This document shows positions 19,349 through 27,101 of a DNA stretch of 27,644 nt, in pieces (the stretch's first letter is position 1; every line of letters begins with the position of its first letter). Where the stretch lies: the NCBI GenBank assembly GCA_016718205.1, contig JADKEB010000022.1, positions 1 to 27,644 on the forward strand. Reading direction: 5' to 3'. Made by a program: the position numbers and the translations under genes. The stretch comes from Saprospiraceae bacterium (lineage in GTDB: Bacteria; Bacteroidota; Bacteroidia; Chitinophagales; Saprospiraceae). The notes below the pieces were generated by a model that ran no database searches, was not told the origin of the DNA, and worked only from the letters and a program-made list of their open reading frames with translations.

Positions 19349-19707
19349 TTATTGATCCTTTTTTGCAGGCCTATCGTACTGGCAACAGCCATGAAGATTT
19401 TCATAGACTGAATCGGGTGCTCTGAAATTTTCACTATCGTAGCCAACAGCTGCTATTCTCTTGAGTACTTCATCGACATTTGTTTTGGTACTGTCTATAG
19501 TGATCTTTGCCATCGCTAAGTCAGCATCCCAGACAGCATTTGATTTGCCTTTAACATTGGCTGCTTTTTCGATGGTCTTTTGCACATGCCAAAATTTCCA
19601 TACACTTTGACGTCTACGGTTTTCAAATTTTTTGTCTGCGCTGTACTGAGATGTGTAGTGAATAGTGCTAAACATATTACCACTGCACTTTTAATAAATG
19701 TGTTCAT
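19349..19707 (-). CDS. Exported HMA-domain small protein (MerP-like), frameshifted and missing one metal Cys
   Basis: About 119 residues after correction. A signal peptide (about 1-23, HLSTA) is followed by an HMA fold: VDVKVYGNFGMCKKTIEKAA, then AKITIDSTKTNVDEVLKRIAAVGYDSENF, and a tail HGCCQYDRPAKKDQ. One A is missing in the run at 19578-19581, between CK and KTIEK. In addition, residue 39 is Phe (codon 19591-19593, TTT), where the CxxC site usually has Cys (GNCGMCKK). The uncorrected pieces are 19707-19516 and 19675-19349. It leads the DUF2911 / multicopper oxidase group and probably carried Cu in the periplasm. Two lesions in one small site suggest decay or base-calling errors. Confidence 0.8.
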
Positions 19708-19752
19708 TTAGATGTGTTTTAAAATTTTAAAAAATATTACCTACTTTTTTGA

Positions 19753-20043
19753 TATCCGTTCAGGGATCAATATTATGAGCATCGAAGTCGTAATTTTGGA
19801 GAATTTATTACTCAAAAAGCTAAAATTCCTTTATGCCGCTATACATACAGAAAGTCCAAAACCAATGGATGCTATTTAAATGTAAAGCTCATTGAAGTGT
19901 ATTGTAAAGTAGTCATAAAGCGGTACAAAAAGTACTTTCAGCAAAATCTACATGTGACGAATACAAAATATGAACTTAGCCCTATTTCAGAAACAGGAAA
20001 TCATGGAAGGCTAACAAAGGAAAGATTGGTAAAGCACCCTTAA
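19753..20043 (+). other. Plus-strand open frame without a start codon in a gene-poor gap, possible gene remnant
   Basis: The 303-base stretch 19708-20010 has no minus-strand gene. On the plus strand a frame opens after a TGA at 19750-19752 and stays open for 96 codons to TAA 20041-20043. It contains FRDQYYEHRSRNFGEF, IPLCRYTYRKSKTNGCYL and VIKRYKKYFQQN. No in-frame ATG is present, so it would be a truncated or degraded gene. I do not recognise it. Its end overlaps the tail of the HYC_CC_PP gene on the other strand by 33 bases. It is the only candidate plus-strand gene in the window. Confidence 0.25.
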
Positions 20044-20469
20044 ATTATCCACAGGAAGTGGCGGTGGTTTATATAAATAAAATCTGAGCGTTTTTGCATT
20101 TTCTTTAACCTTGTCATTTAGGTCAAAAGACACCCCAACGATAGGACTATAAAAAACAGTTTGAATATCAGAAAAATAACTTTTGTTATTTCTAAGCGTT
20201 TGTATTTAACTTTTTATAGTGTGACTTATCCTCACAGCAAGGCTTCTTTTTATAGTTTGCCCTTTTAACTAAGACATCTTTTGTTTCGCACAAATACACT
20301 TTTTAGCAGAACAACACTTTTTCTTTTTCTTTGTGCAACAGTTGTTTGACTTAATAAAAAATGCAATCGAAGTTCCATTTTTACTACATATATGCTCATT
20401 GATAGTAAAGCCCATCGACGAAATGAGAAAATTGAATGCCAGCAAAATATGTAACCCTTTGAAAATCAT
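20011..20469 (-). CDS. HYC_CC_PP family small Cys-rich protein, two frameshifts
   Basis: About 152 residues after correction, the usual size for the family. A signal-like segment (1-20) is followed by INEHICSKNG (the HYC position), a Cys/Lys-rich part (NNCCTKKKKKCCSAKKC), then KKKPCCEDKSHYKKL (the CC position), and a C-terminal YLYKPPPLPVDNLRVLYQSF (the PP position). Uncorrected, the first frame stops after 66 residues (20469-20269). One A is missing at about 20279-20282 (restoring QKKDVLVKRANYKK) and one base is extra at about 20203-20208 (restoring IQTLRNNKSYFSDIQ). These proteins usually stand before TonB-dependent receptors; no receptor follows here. It lies 95 bases after the second multicopper oxidase. 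The function is unknown; metal binding is plausible. Confidence 0.78.
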
Positions 20470-20563
20470 ACTATTTATTAATTTAAAAACGTATTATTGG
20501 TATTAAATGTTGTTCATAAACTACTCTTTTGACCATATTTTATCATAATTGCTTTTCTTATTT

Positions 20564-22291
20564 TTACTTTTTTATAAATGAAGCAGCTTCGCTAAAAGTC
20601 GAATTACCTATTTTTACTAAATAACTACCGCTAGGCCAATGAAATATATCCACTTTTATATTTTGTTTCGGAGATAAAGTATGTAATTTCTTATAAACTA
20701 TTTTTCCTTGAGTGTCATATATCATCACTTGATCATTTACCTCAATTTCTTTTTCATGGCTTATTTCAATCATATTTGTGGCCGGGTTAGGCCAAATTTT
20801 CAGCTTTTGAATTTTATTTAATTTATCATCATTCGTTCCACTTAGCCGATCTGTAACTATAAACTGACCCATCATCCCTCCGTCTTCATGCGGGAGTAAA
20901 TGGCAGTGAAACATATATGGTACATGGGGATTTGAAAACGTCTCAAACTTTGTAATAAAGCGAACAGTTTCACCGGGTCTGACCAAAACGACATCTTTAA
21001 GTCCTTGTTCGTTTGGCGGCGGTGTTTGTCCATTTCGTGATAAAATATTAAATTGTATATCATGTATATGAAAGGGATGTGATATAGCAGATTGATTTCT
21101 TAACTCCCATATTTCTATATTATTAAGCGGTATTTCATAGTTTATGACATCCATGTCAAAAGATGCATTATTAATGGTGAAATCACCATTAAGTTGATTC
21201 ATACCCATAGCCATCGGAGAAAAAGTCAGTGTTCTGGTAATATTTGACAAATTTTCATTTATTGATTCATTTTCCACAAGAGAATTAGGTATATTTACGA
21301 TAGGGTTTTGAGTTTGATGAATAATATTAAAACTCAATATTTTAAAGTTTTTACCATTAAGTGGATTTGGATTGTAGCCATCCAAAGTCATCATGGCGAC
21401 CATGCCTGCATTCGTTGCACCGTAAATACCACTGGGTAGTTCAGATGCATAGCTTAAAAGGTGGACAGTTTGTCCAGTCATATCTTTAAAATCAATTAGT
21501 ATTTCAACCCTTTCGCCCGGTGCTATTAATAATCGTTTTGTCTTAAAAGGTTTTGGTAATAACCCTCCATCTGTGGCTATTTGATAAAAATCTTGATCAT
21601 TATTCAACCCCAGATTAAAGGCTCTTTGCGATGCTCCATTTACAATCCTGCATCTGACCACTTGCGAAGGAACTTCGAGAAATGGTTCTATAGTGGCATT
21701 TACCATCAAAATGTCATCATGATTTGATTGGGTAATTATTTCAAAACTTGAATCAAAATCCTTTGTTTGAATCACCAAAGGAAAATCATCCGCACCATAA
21801 GTTCTCGGCAACGCTAATTTTTTCTCGATTTCATCTCTGATAATTATTACGCCCGATATCCCTTTAGTAACATGCTCATTGGTCTTATGGTGCAGGTGTG
21901 GATGGTACCAACATGTAGACGCGCGGTTCTTTATTTCAAAGGTCGGTGACCAGGTGGATTCGTTTACAATGGGAGTGTGTGGTCCACCATCATTTTCCGG
22001 AGCTACGTGCAATCCATGCCAATGAAGCGTGGTGGTTTCACCGATTTGGTTATTCACATTTATTTTCACATCATCTCCTTTTTTAAGTATCAGAGTAGGT
22101 CCCAATATATTTCCATTGGCACCCAATGTTGCAGTCTGGTAGTTATTAAAAAATACATGATGACCTTTCTGAAGATGAAGATTTATAATTGATCCGCTCA
22201 ATGTATCAGGTATAAATAATTTATTTTGACCATGTACAAAATGATAGATAGTCAAAAATATGAGAATAGTATAAAGTTTTACTTTATTCAC
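20564..22291 (-). CDS. Multicopper oxidase with T9SS sorting domain
   Basis: 575 residues, intact, GTG start at 22291 (no nearby ATG). A signal peptide (about 1-21) precedes a laccase-type three-domain oxidase with HWHG (90-93), WYHPHLH (128-134), HPFHIH (405-410) and HCHLLPHEDGGMM (462-474). A Met-rich patch (SPMAMGMN, about 358-365) lies before the last domain. A T9SS type-A sorting domain occupies about 495-575 (KIWPNPATNMIEIS.., ending AASFIKK), so the enzyme should be secreted or attached to the cell surface. It follows the second di-haem enzyme by 47 bases, in a group headed by the MbnP-like protein. Oxidation of Cu(I), or of an organic Cu ligand, is the likely role. Confidence 0.95.
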   Translation of the reverse strand: MNKVKLYTILIFLTIYHFVHGQNKLFIPDTLSGSIINLHLQKGHHVFFNNYQTATLGANGNILGPTLILKKGDDVKINVNNQIGETTTLHWHGLHVAPENDGGPHTPIVNESTWSPTFEIKNRASTCWYHPHLHHKTNEHVTKGISGVIIIRDEIEKKLALPRTYGADDFPLVIQTKDFDSSFEIITQSNHDDILMVNATIEPFLEVPSQVVRCRIVNGASQRAFNLGLNNDQDFYQIATDGGLLPKPFKTKRLLIAPGERVEILIDFKDMTGQTVHLLSYASELPSGIYGATNAGMVAMMTLDGYNPNPLNGKNFKILSFNIIHQTQNPIVNIPNSLVENESINENLSNITRTLTFSPMAMGMNQLNGDFTINNASFDMDVINYEIPLNNIEIWELRNQSAISHPFHIHDIQFNILSRNGQTPPPNEQGLKDVVLVRPGETVRFITKFETFSNPHVPYMFHCHLLPHEDGGMMGQFIVTDRLSGTNDDKLNKIQKLKIWPNPATNMIEISHEKEIEVNDQVMIYDTQGKIVYKKLHTLSPKQNIKVDIFHWPSGSYLVKIGNSTFSEAASFIKK

Positions 22292-22338
22292 TTTTATTTA
22301 TTTTTATAAAAATAGTTCCATAATACTCATTGATTATT

Positions 22339-23415
22339 CTATTGTGCATACTCCGGATTGGTTAGAAATTTTTGATCACTCAATGTTTTTAGAAAATTCA
22401 CCAAATCTGTTTTGTCCTGAGCACTTAGGCCAAGCCCCTTAGAGATAGTTGGCACTATTAGGGGAGATACTGTAGATGACATCTTTACGCCTGAATTATA
22501 ATGTTCCACTACTTCTTCCAAAGTTTTAAATCTCCCATCATGCATGTAAGGAGCGGTGTGGGCTACATTTCTGAGTGATGGCATTAAAAATGATGCTCTA
22601 TCAAATGCAAAATTACTCACTTTCTCTCTACCATAATCTGTAAAATCCGAATCCTTATCCAATCCATTGTTCATAAATTCTCCATTTTCAAAATTGGGCC
22701 CACTATGACAATGGGCGCAATCAGCTCCAGACAAATCAGGGAAAAACTGATTGTACTCCGTGAAAAATAAACTCCGTCCTCGTTCCTCGCTTTCACTCAA
22801 TGTTAATTTACCAGCCAAATATTGATCATATTTAGAATCAAAAGACACTATGGTCATCATAAACTGCTCCAAAGCTAAACTTACTTTTGTGCTGTTTACT
22901 TCCGGAGTTCCAAAAGCTCTGATAAATTGATCTGTATATGTTTTATTAGCGGTAAGTTTTGATACCACATTTTCTAACGTTTCATGCATTTCTAATGGGT
23001 CCTGAATAGGTTTTAAAGATTGCTCTCTGAGAGTTAAAGACCGTCCATCCCAGAAAAAACCAGTTTTATGCCAAGCCATATTGAAGATTGGCATCGCTTG
23101 TCGTCCACCCAATAGTCCATCAACGCCTTTAGAAAACTGATTCTTATCAGAAAAACCATCTTTTTGGACATGACAACTGGCACATGCTTGTGTACCATCT
23201 TTCGAGAGTGCCTTTTCATAAAACAACATTTTTCCTAGCTTTACTCCTTCTTTGGTAAGTATATTATCCTTCGGAAGTTCAGGATCCCCAAAGTTTTCAG
23301 GAAATGTGAAAAGGTAGGGTGTCGCATCATAAACCGCAACTTCTGCCTCATCAGCTTCACAAGCCATAACCATGATCAATATCAGGATAAAAAAAATGTT
23401 GAATATTCTATTCAT
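22339..23415 (-). CDS. Di-haem cytochrome-c-peroxidase / MauG / MbnH-like lipoprotein (copy 1)
   Basis: 358 residues, intact. A lipoprotein signal has its Cys at residue 19 (VMAC). Two c-type haem sites are seen: CASCH (78-82) and CAHCH (233-237). Family blocks include DGFSD, GFFWDGRSLTLREQ with Trp122 at the usual inter-haem position, PIQDPLEM, and LRNVAHTAPYMHDGRFKTLEEVV near the C-terminus. Members reduce H2O2 or, as MauG/MbnH, oxidise Trp residues of a partner protein through high-valent haems. It follows copy 2 by 13 bases, and the pair follows an MbnP-like gene, so a maturation role on that protein is a fair inference; ordinary peroxidase activity is the alternative. Confidence 0.92.
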   Translation of the reverse strand: MNRIFNIFFILILIMVMACEADEAEVAVYDATPYLFTFPENFGDPELPKDNILTKEGVKLGKMLFYEKALSKDGTQACASCHVQKDGFSDKNQFSKGVDGLLGGRQAMPIFNMAWHKTGFFWDGRSLTLREQSLKPIQDPLEMHETLENVVSKLTANKTYTDQFIRAFGTPEVNSTKVSLALEQFMMTIVSFDSKYDQYLAGKLTLSESEERGRSLFFTEYNQFFPDLSGADCAHCHSGPNFENGEFMNNGLDKDSDFTDYGREKVSNFAFDRASFLMPSLRNVAHTAPYMHDGRFKTLEEVVEHYNSGVKMSSTVSPLIVPTISKGLGLSAQDKTDLVNFLKTLSDQKFLTNPEYAQ

Positions 23416-23428
23416 TTTACTTTTATTT

Positions 23429-24448
23429 TTATTCGCTCAAAAATGGATTTGTTAGCAATTCATTATCATCAAGTGTATGTAGAAATGCTACCAATGCTTT
23501 TTTCTCAATTGATGTCAATCCTAAAGGCTTTATCAATTCACTCTTATGCGTGTGTGTTTTCCCTCCATTATTATAATGGTCCACAACATTTTCCAAAGTA
23601 GTTATCGAACCATCATGCATATATGGTGATGTAAAACCTACATTTCTCAAACTTGGTGTTTTGAACATAGCAACATCCGATTCTTTTTGGGTAAGTCTGA
23701 ATCTACCTGGATGACTATAGATTTCATACAAACCATTGTTTTTAAATTCGTAGTTCGTAAAATTAAAACCACTGTGACATTGACTACAATTTGTTTTTAC
23801 ACTAAAAAATAAAACTTTACCTAGCATTTCTTCTTTGGATAATATTGCTTTGCCGTGTGTATAATCATCATATTTGCTATTACCGCTGATGATACTTCGT
23901 TCATAAGTACTGATACTCCTGGTTATAACAAAAGGATCTAATGACCTGCCGTAGGCTTTCATTGCCATTTCTTGATATGCTGTATCGGCTTTTAACCTTT
24001 GTTCGATTTCTACTATATTAAACCCAAATTCATTATGCTCTGATATGGGTACTAATACTTGCATTTCCAATGTGGGCAATCCGCCTTCCCTTGTATAATA
24101 TGGATGATATGCGATATTGGCCAATGACGGCGCATTGGTTACACCTGCTCTACCAAAAACTCCCGGCGTTAAACTTACATCATCTGCAAAACCCTTGTTT
24201 TGTTTATGGCAGCTGGCACAACTAATAGTTGAATCTATGGATAAACGACGATCATAAAACAGTTTCTTACCTAATACCCATCGCTCCTTACTAAAAGCAT
24301 TACCTATAGGAAAAGTGATCTCAGGAAAATGGCTTGGTATGGTTATCATTTCCAATACTTTAATAGATGCCACTTGCTCTTCGTCCATTTCTGAGCATGA
24401 CAAAAATATGAACAACCACAATATAAAGTATAAAGAGCTAAATTTCAC
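23429..24448 (-). CDS. Di-haem cytochrome-c-peroxidase / MauG / MbnH-like lipoprotein (copy 2)
   Basis: 339 residues, intact, GTG start at 24448, five bases after the MbnP-like stop. The lipobox Cys is at residue 18 (IFLSC). Haem sites are CASCH (77-81) and CSQCH (221-225). The segment matching FFWDGR of copy 1 reads YHPYYTREGGLPTLEMQVLVPI, so the inter-haem Trp is absent (Thr119 there), and the following SEHNEFGFN resembles the MbnH-associated subgroup more than classical peroxidases. TPSLRNVGFTSPYMHDGSI is kept near the end. The two copies are clearly diverged and probably not redundant. Tight coupling to the MbnP-like gene suggests that this copy is the primary partner; this is inferred. 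Confidence 0.92.
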   Translation of the reverse strand: MKFSSLYFILWLFIFLSCSEMDEEQVASIKVLEMITIPSHFPEITFPIGNAFSKERWVLGKKLFYDRRLSIDSTISCASCHKQNKGFADDVSLTPGVFGRAGVTNAPSLANIAYHPYYTREGGLPTLEMQVLVPISEHNEFGFNIVEIEQRLKADTAYQEMAMKAYGRSLDPFVITRSISTYERSIISGNSKYDDYTHGKAILSKEEMLGKVLFFSVKTNCSQCHSGFNFTNYEFKNNGLYEIYSHPGRFRLTQKESDVAMFKTPSLRNVGFTSPYMHDGSITTLENVVDHYNNGGKTHTHKSELIKPLGLTSIEKKALVAFLHTLDDNELLTNPFLSE

Positions 24449-24453
24449 TATAT

Positions 24454-25419
24454 TTATTGTTTCACAATACCACCTCGATAAGTTAATTTACCTGCTTGTA
24501 TAAGTTCTATTAAATAAAAGCCATTTTGCTCAACTGATACCTCATTTAAAGTCGTTGGATTTGAAATCTGATAAGTTATTCTACCTACACCATCTCTTAT
24601 GATGATGTTAGCATTTAAAATTTGTTCATCAGTTAGTGCAATAGTCACTTTTCCATCTACTACTGGATTGGGATAAATTTTTAATGCACCTACCTCTATA
24701 TCATGCGATGCCGATATGCTTTCAGTCGCTTTGAACACATTTTGATTATAATTGCTCATTAACGAAATTGCTTCTTTAAGACTACCATGTTGGATCACAT
24801 TTTTATTCATATTGATACCTTTCATACTTTGCCCATAATCTGCGTCTATAGCGATCATTAATTCGCCGTTATGATCTGTGCCATGAGTTTTTATGGTGGT
24901 AGGTTTGTAAAGTTCATCACCCAGAGCGTGTATCTGATACTCAAATTGCAAATTTGCACCTGATTTACCTTCTATTGCCACAAATCTATAACCTGCCGCC
25001 CATCCCCACTGCATTTCAGGAGATTTTGGAGCAAGCGGGTGATTAGCCGGCCATAAAGTAGGGTCACCGTGATTACTTGTTGCATCCACGCCCACTGAAA
25101 ACGTAATGGAGTCAAGTAAACCAATATTAAAACTACCCAATAATTCATCAACAGCTTTCCCCTTCGTAACAAAAATATATTTATTGCTAACGTTTGTGGT
25201 CATGCCACCATCGTGATGAAGCTTTATAGATGATATATAATAATCAAGTCTTGATATATTAAACTTTGTTCCAAGGTCGGTTGTACCGCCATCACCTATA
25301 CTAAAGGGAGCATTTCCAATATATTGATTAAGTAGTAAATGGACTTCTTTTTGACTGTAAGAATATGTATAACTCAGCATGATACATGCTATTAGTAATT
25401 GCGATAAAGATTTTACCAT
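24454..25419 (-). CDS. MbnP-family copper-binding protein with T9SS sorting domain
   Basis: 321 residues from ATG 25419 (MVKSLSQLL). A longer frame upstream overlaps the neighbouring gene and has no signal sequence. A signal peptide (about 1-22) is followed by an MbnP-type domain (about 25-235) with the family's LDYYISSIKLHHDGG, DSITFSVGVD, LWPANHPLAP and PEMQWGWAAGYRFVAIEG; conserved Trp candidates are 123, 138 and 140. A T9SS type-A sorting domain occupies about 245-321 (ALKIYPNPVVDGKVTI.. to RGGIVKQ). In methanotrophs MbnP is a periplasmic copper protein whose Trp is converted to kynurenine by the di-haem enzyme MbnH, and two such enzymes follow here. Surface export would be a departure from that model. 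Confidence 0.88.
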   Translation of the reverse strand: MVKSLSQLLIACIMLSYTYSYSQKEVHLLLNQYIGNAPFSIGDGGTTDLGTKFNISRLDYYISSIKLHHDGGMTTNVSNKYIFVTKGKAVDELLGSFNIGLLDSITFSVGVDATSNHGDPTLWPANHPLAPKSPEMQWGWAAGYRFVAIEGKSGANLQFEYQIHALGDELYKPTTIKTHGTDHNGELMIAIDADYGQSMKGINMNKNVIQHGSLKEAISLMSNYNQNVFKATESISASHDIEVGALKIYPNPVVDGKVTIALTDEQILNANIIIRDGVGRITYQISNPTTLNEVSVEQNGFYLIELIQAGKLTYRGGIVKQ

Positions 25420-25472
25420 GACTGACTGATTTTTTATGTTTAAAATTATTGAAATTAAAAAGGTTACTTTAC

Positions 25473-26987
25473 TTATTGAATCTTGTACATCGCACCCAAA
25501 TTGACACCCCACTTTGCACTATTATGGTCAACCGGCGACATCTTTATGTTTATATTCATCTCAGGGTTAAATACTAAGCTTATTTTGCGACTCACCTTCC
25601 ATTCCACACTTGATCCTAATATTATTCCGGTTGTTAGCTGATTAGATTTTTGACTGTACACGATAGGACTAAATCCATGATTAAAACATAGATTTGCACA
25701 AGACTCACTAAAATGTGTTACAATATCTCTACTATTGGAAGCAAAGCCAAGCGCTATGCCACCTTTCGCAAATATAGACAATTCGCCTAATGAATATAAT
25801 TTTCGTTCTATCGTAATTGGGATTGCCCAATTTAAAGTTTTTTTATGCATGCCCATTACAATTTTAAATACATCATTGCTGTCTAACGGACTACCTGGGT
25901 TTTCTTCTGAAAGTAGTAGGTTAACAGTCGAAGATGTTCTGCCGTTGGTGACTACATACGAAAAGGCATATTCTTTTGGTTCATTACTATTAGGATTCAG
26001 GCATACACCATCCATTATTGTAAGGCTTGCAGTATGAGATCCGTGATGTATAAGTTGACTCCTGTTTATCCCTAAATTAAATTTCCATTTATCATTTGGA
26101 GCAAGTTGAAAATTGAGACTATTTTGAAACCCCATATTTTTACTTGCTTCTTGACTTGCAAAAACTAACGGTCCTGGCATGTCCGTTGGTTTGGAATTTA
26201 TGGTATATAATGGTCCTCCATCAATTTTTACAAAATATTTCATCCTATGCACTGAACTGGCTATTGCTTGCGGGAAAACAATATTAAGTTCATTTTTTTG
26301 CTTTATCATCTGAAGATCTCTCGATTTTAAACTAGCAACAGCTTTTATATAAAAATTTAATGTTGAACTGCCAATCTCAGATTGTACTTGACTTAATTTC
26401 TTACCATCATCGGCTAATATCAATTTATTAATAACAGGCTGATCAAAAAGGGATTCTTCCTTAAAATTTACTTCATTTGGATGCTTTTTAGTATTTTCCA
26501 GTGTAGGGAATGTCATGTTATTTTCTAAAGCATAAGTTTGTTTTTCTTTATTTTGTTTTTTATTTTTAATAATCTTTACAGTAGATTTCCTTTTTTGATT
26601 TGATGTGTTACCCAGTGCACATTTAATGTTTGCAAACGTATCATATTTACCATATTCTTCAATTCTGTCACTATCCTTTAAATTAGCAGTAGGTTTAGTA
26701 GACAGATTTTGTTCTTCATCAGTATTTTTCCGAATAGTTTCAACTACGGTAACAGAAACATCAGGCTGACTATAAGCGCCACTTTTTAGTTCATAAAGAT
26801 ATATACCTCCCAAAACAAATCCTAAGGCCAGTAAAATTAAGAAAAATACATACCTTCTTTTACGATTCCTGTCCAGCTGATTCATTCTATTTTCCAATTG
26901 ATCCCAATCAGATGCTGATGCACTATCATTGGTATGTAGGGCCTTTATTTTATTGGAATACGCTCTTAGAAAATTAATGTCAGACAT
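25473..26987 (-). CDS. Single-pass membrane protein paired with the sigma factor (possible anti-sigma / barrel-like protein)
   Basis: 504 residues, intact. A cytoplasmic N-terminus (1-45, with a helical LENRMNQLDRNRKRR) precedes one membrane helix (about 46-66), a long polar Lys/Asn-rich linker (about 70-230), and a C-terminal beta-rich domain (about 250-504) with repeated amphipathic strands such as WKFNLGINRS, NWAIPITIERKLY and WGVNLGAMYKIQ that looks like a porin-type fold. This architecture is common in Bacteroidota directly after ECF sigma genes and may sense an envelope signal. It follows the sigma gene by 114 bases. I do not recognise a named family, and no classical zinc anti-sigma motif is seen. 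Confidence 0.75.
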   Translation of the reverse strand: MSDINFLRAYSNKIKALHTNDSASASDWDQLENRMNQLDRNRKRRYVFFLILLALGFVLGGIYLYELKSGAYSQPDVSVTVVETIRKNTDEEQNLSTKPTANLKDSDRIEEYGKYDTFANIKCALGNTSNQKRKSTVKIIKNKKQNKEKQTYALENNMTFPTLENTKKHPNEVNFKEESLFDQPVINKLILADDGKKLSQVQSEIGSSTLNFYIKAVASLKSRDLQMIKQKNELNIVFPQAIASSVHRMKYFVKIDGGPLYTINSKPTDMPGPLVFASQEASKNMGFQNSLNFQLAPNDKWKFNLGINRSQLIHHGSHTASLTIMDGVCLNPNSNEPKEYAFSYVVTNGRTSSTVNLLLSEENPGSPLDSNDVFKIVMGMHKKTLNWAIPITIERKLYSLGELSIFAKGGIALGFASNSRDIVTHFSESCANLCFNHGFSPIVYSQKSNQLTTGIILGSSVEWKVSRKISLVFNPEMNINIKMSPVDHNSAKWGVNLGAMYKIQ

Positions 26988-27101
26988 AAACTATCTTCTT
27001 TACTTTATCCTATTCAATATTATTCAAACAATGGTTGCCTGAATACTAATTTATTTTTAAAAAACTATAAAAATCCCCTTATTCAATGTTTACTGATAAG
27101 C

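Noticed and set aside
18916..19446. Longer start for the DUF2911 protein at 19446
   Set aside because: It overlaps the end of the HMA gene; ATG 19338 gives a signal peptide and 10-base spacing.
20564..25419. Methanobactin biosynthesis operon
   Set aside because: Only MbnP- and MbnH-like families are present; no MbnB/MbnC-like genes or short Cys-containing precursor peptide were seen nearby.
24454..25512. Longer start for the MbnP-like protein at 25512
   Set aside because: It would overlap the preceding gene and bury the signal peptide; ATG 25419 gives a normal signal sequence.
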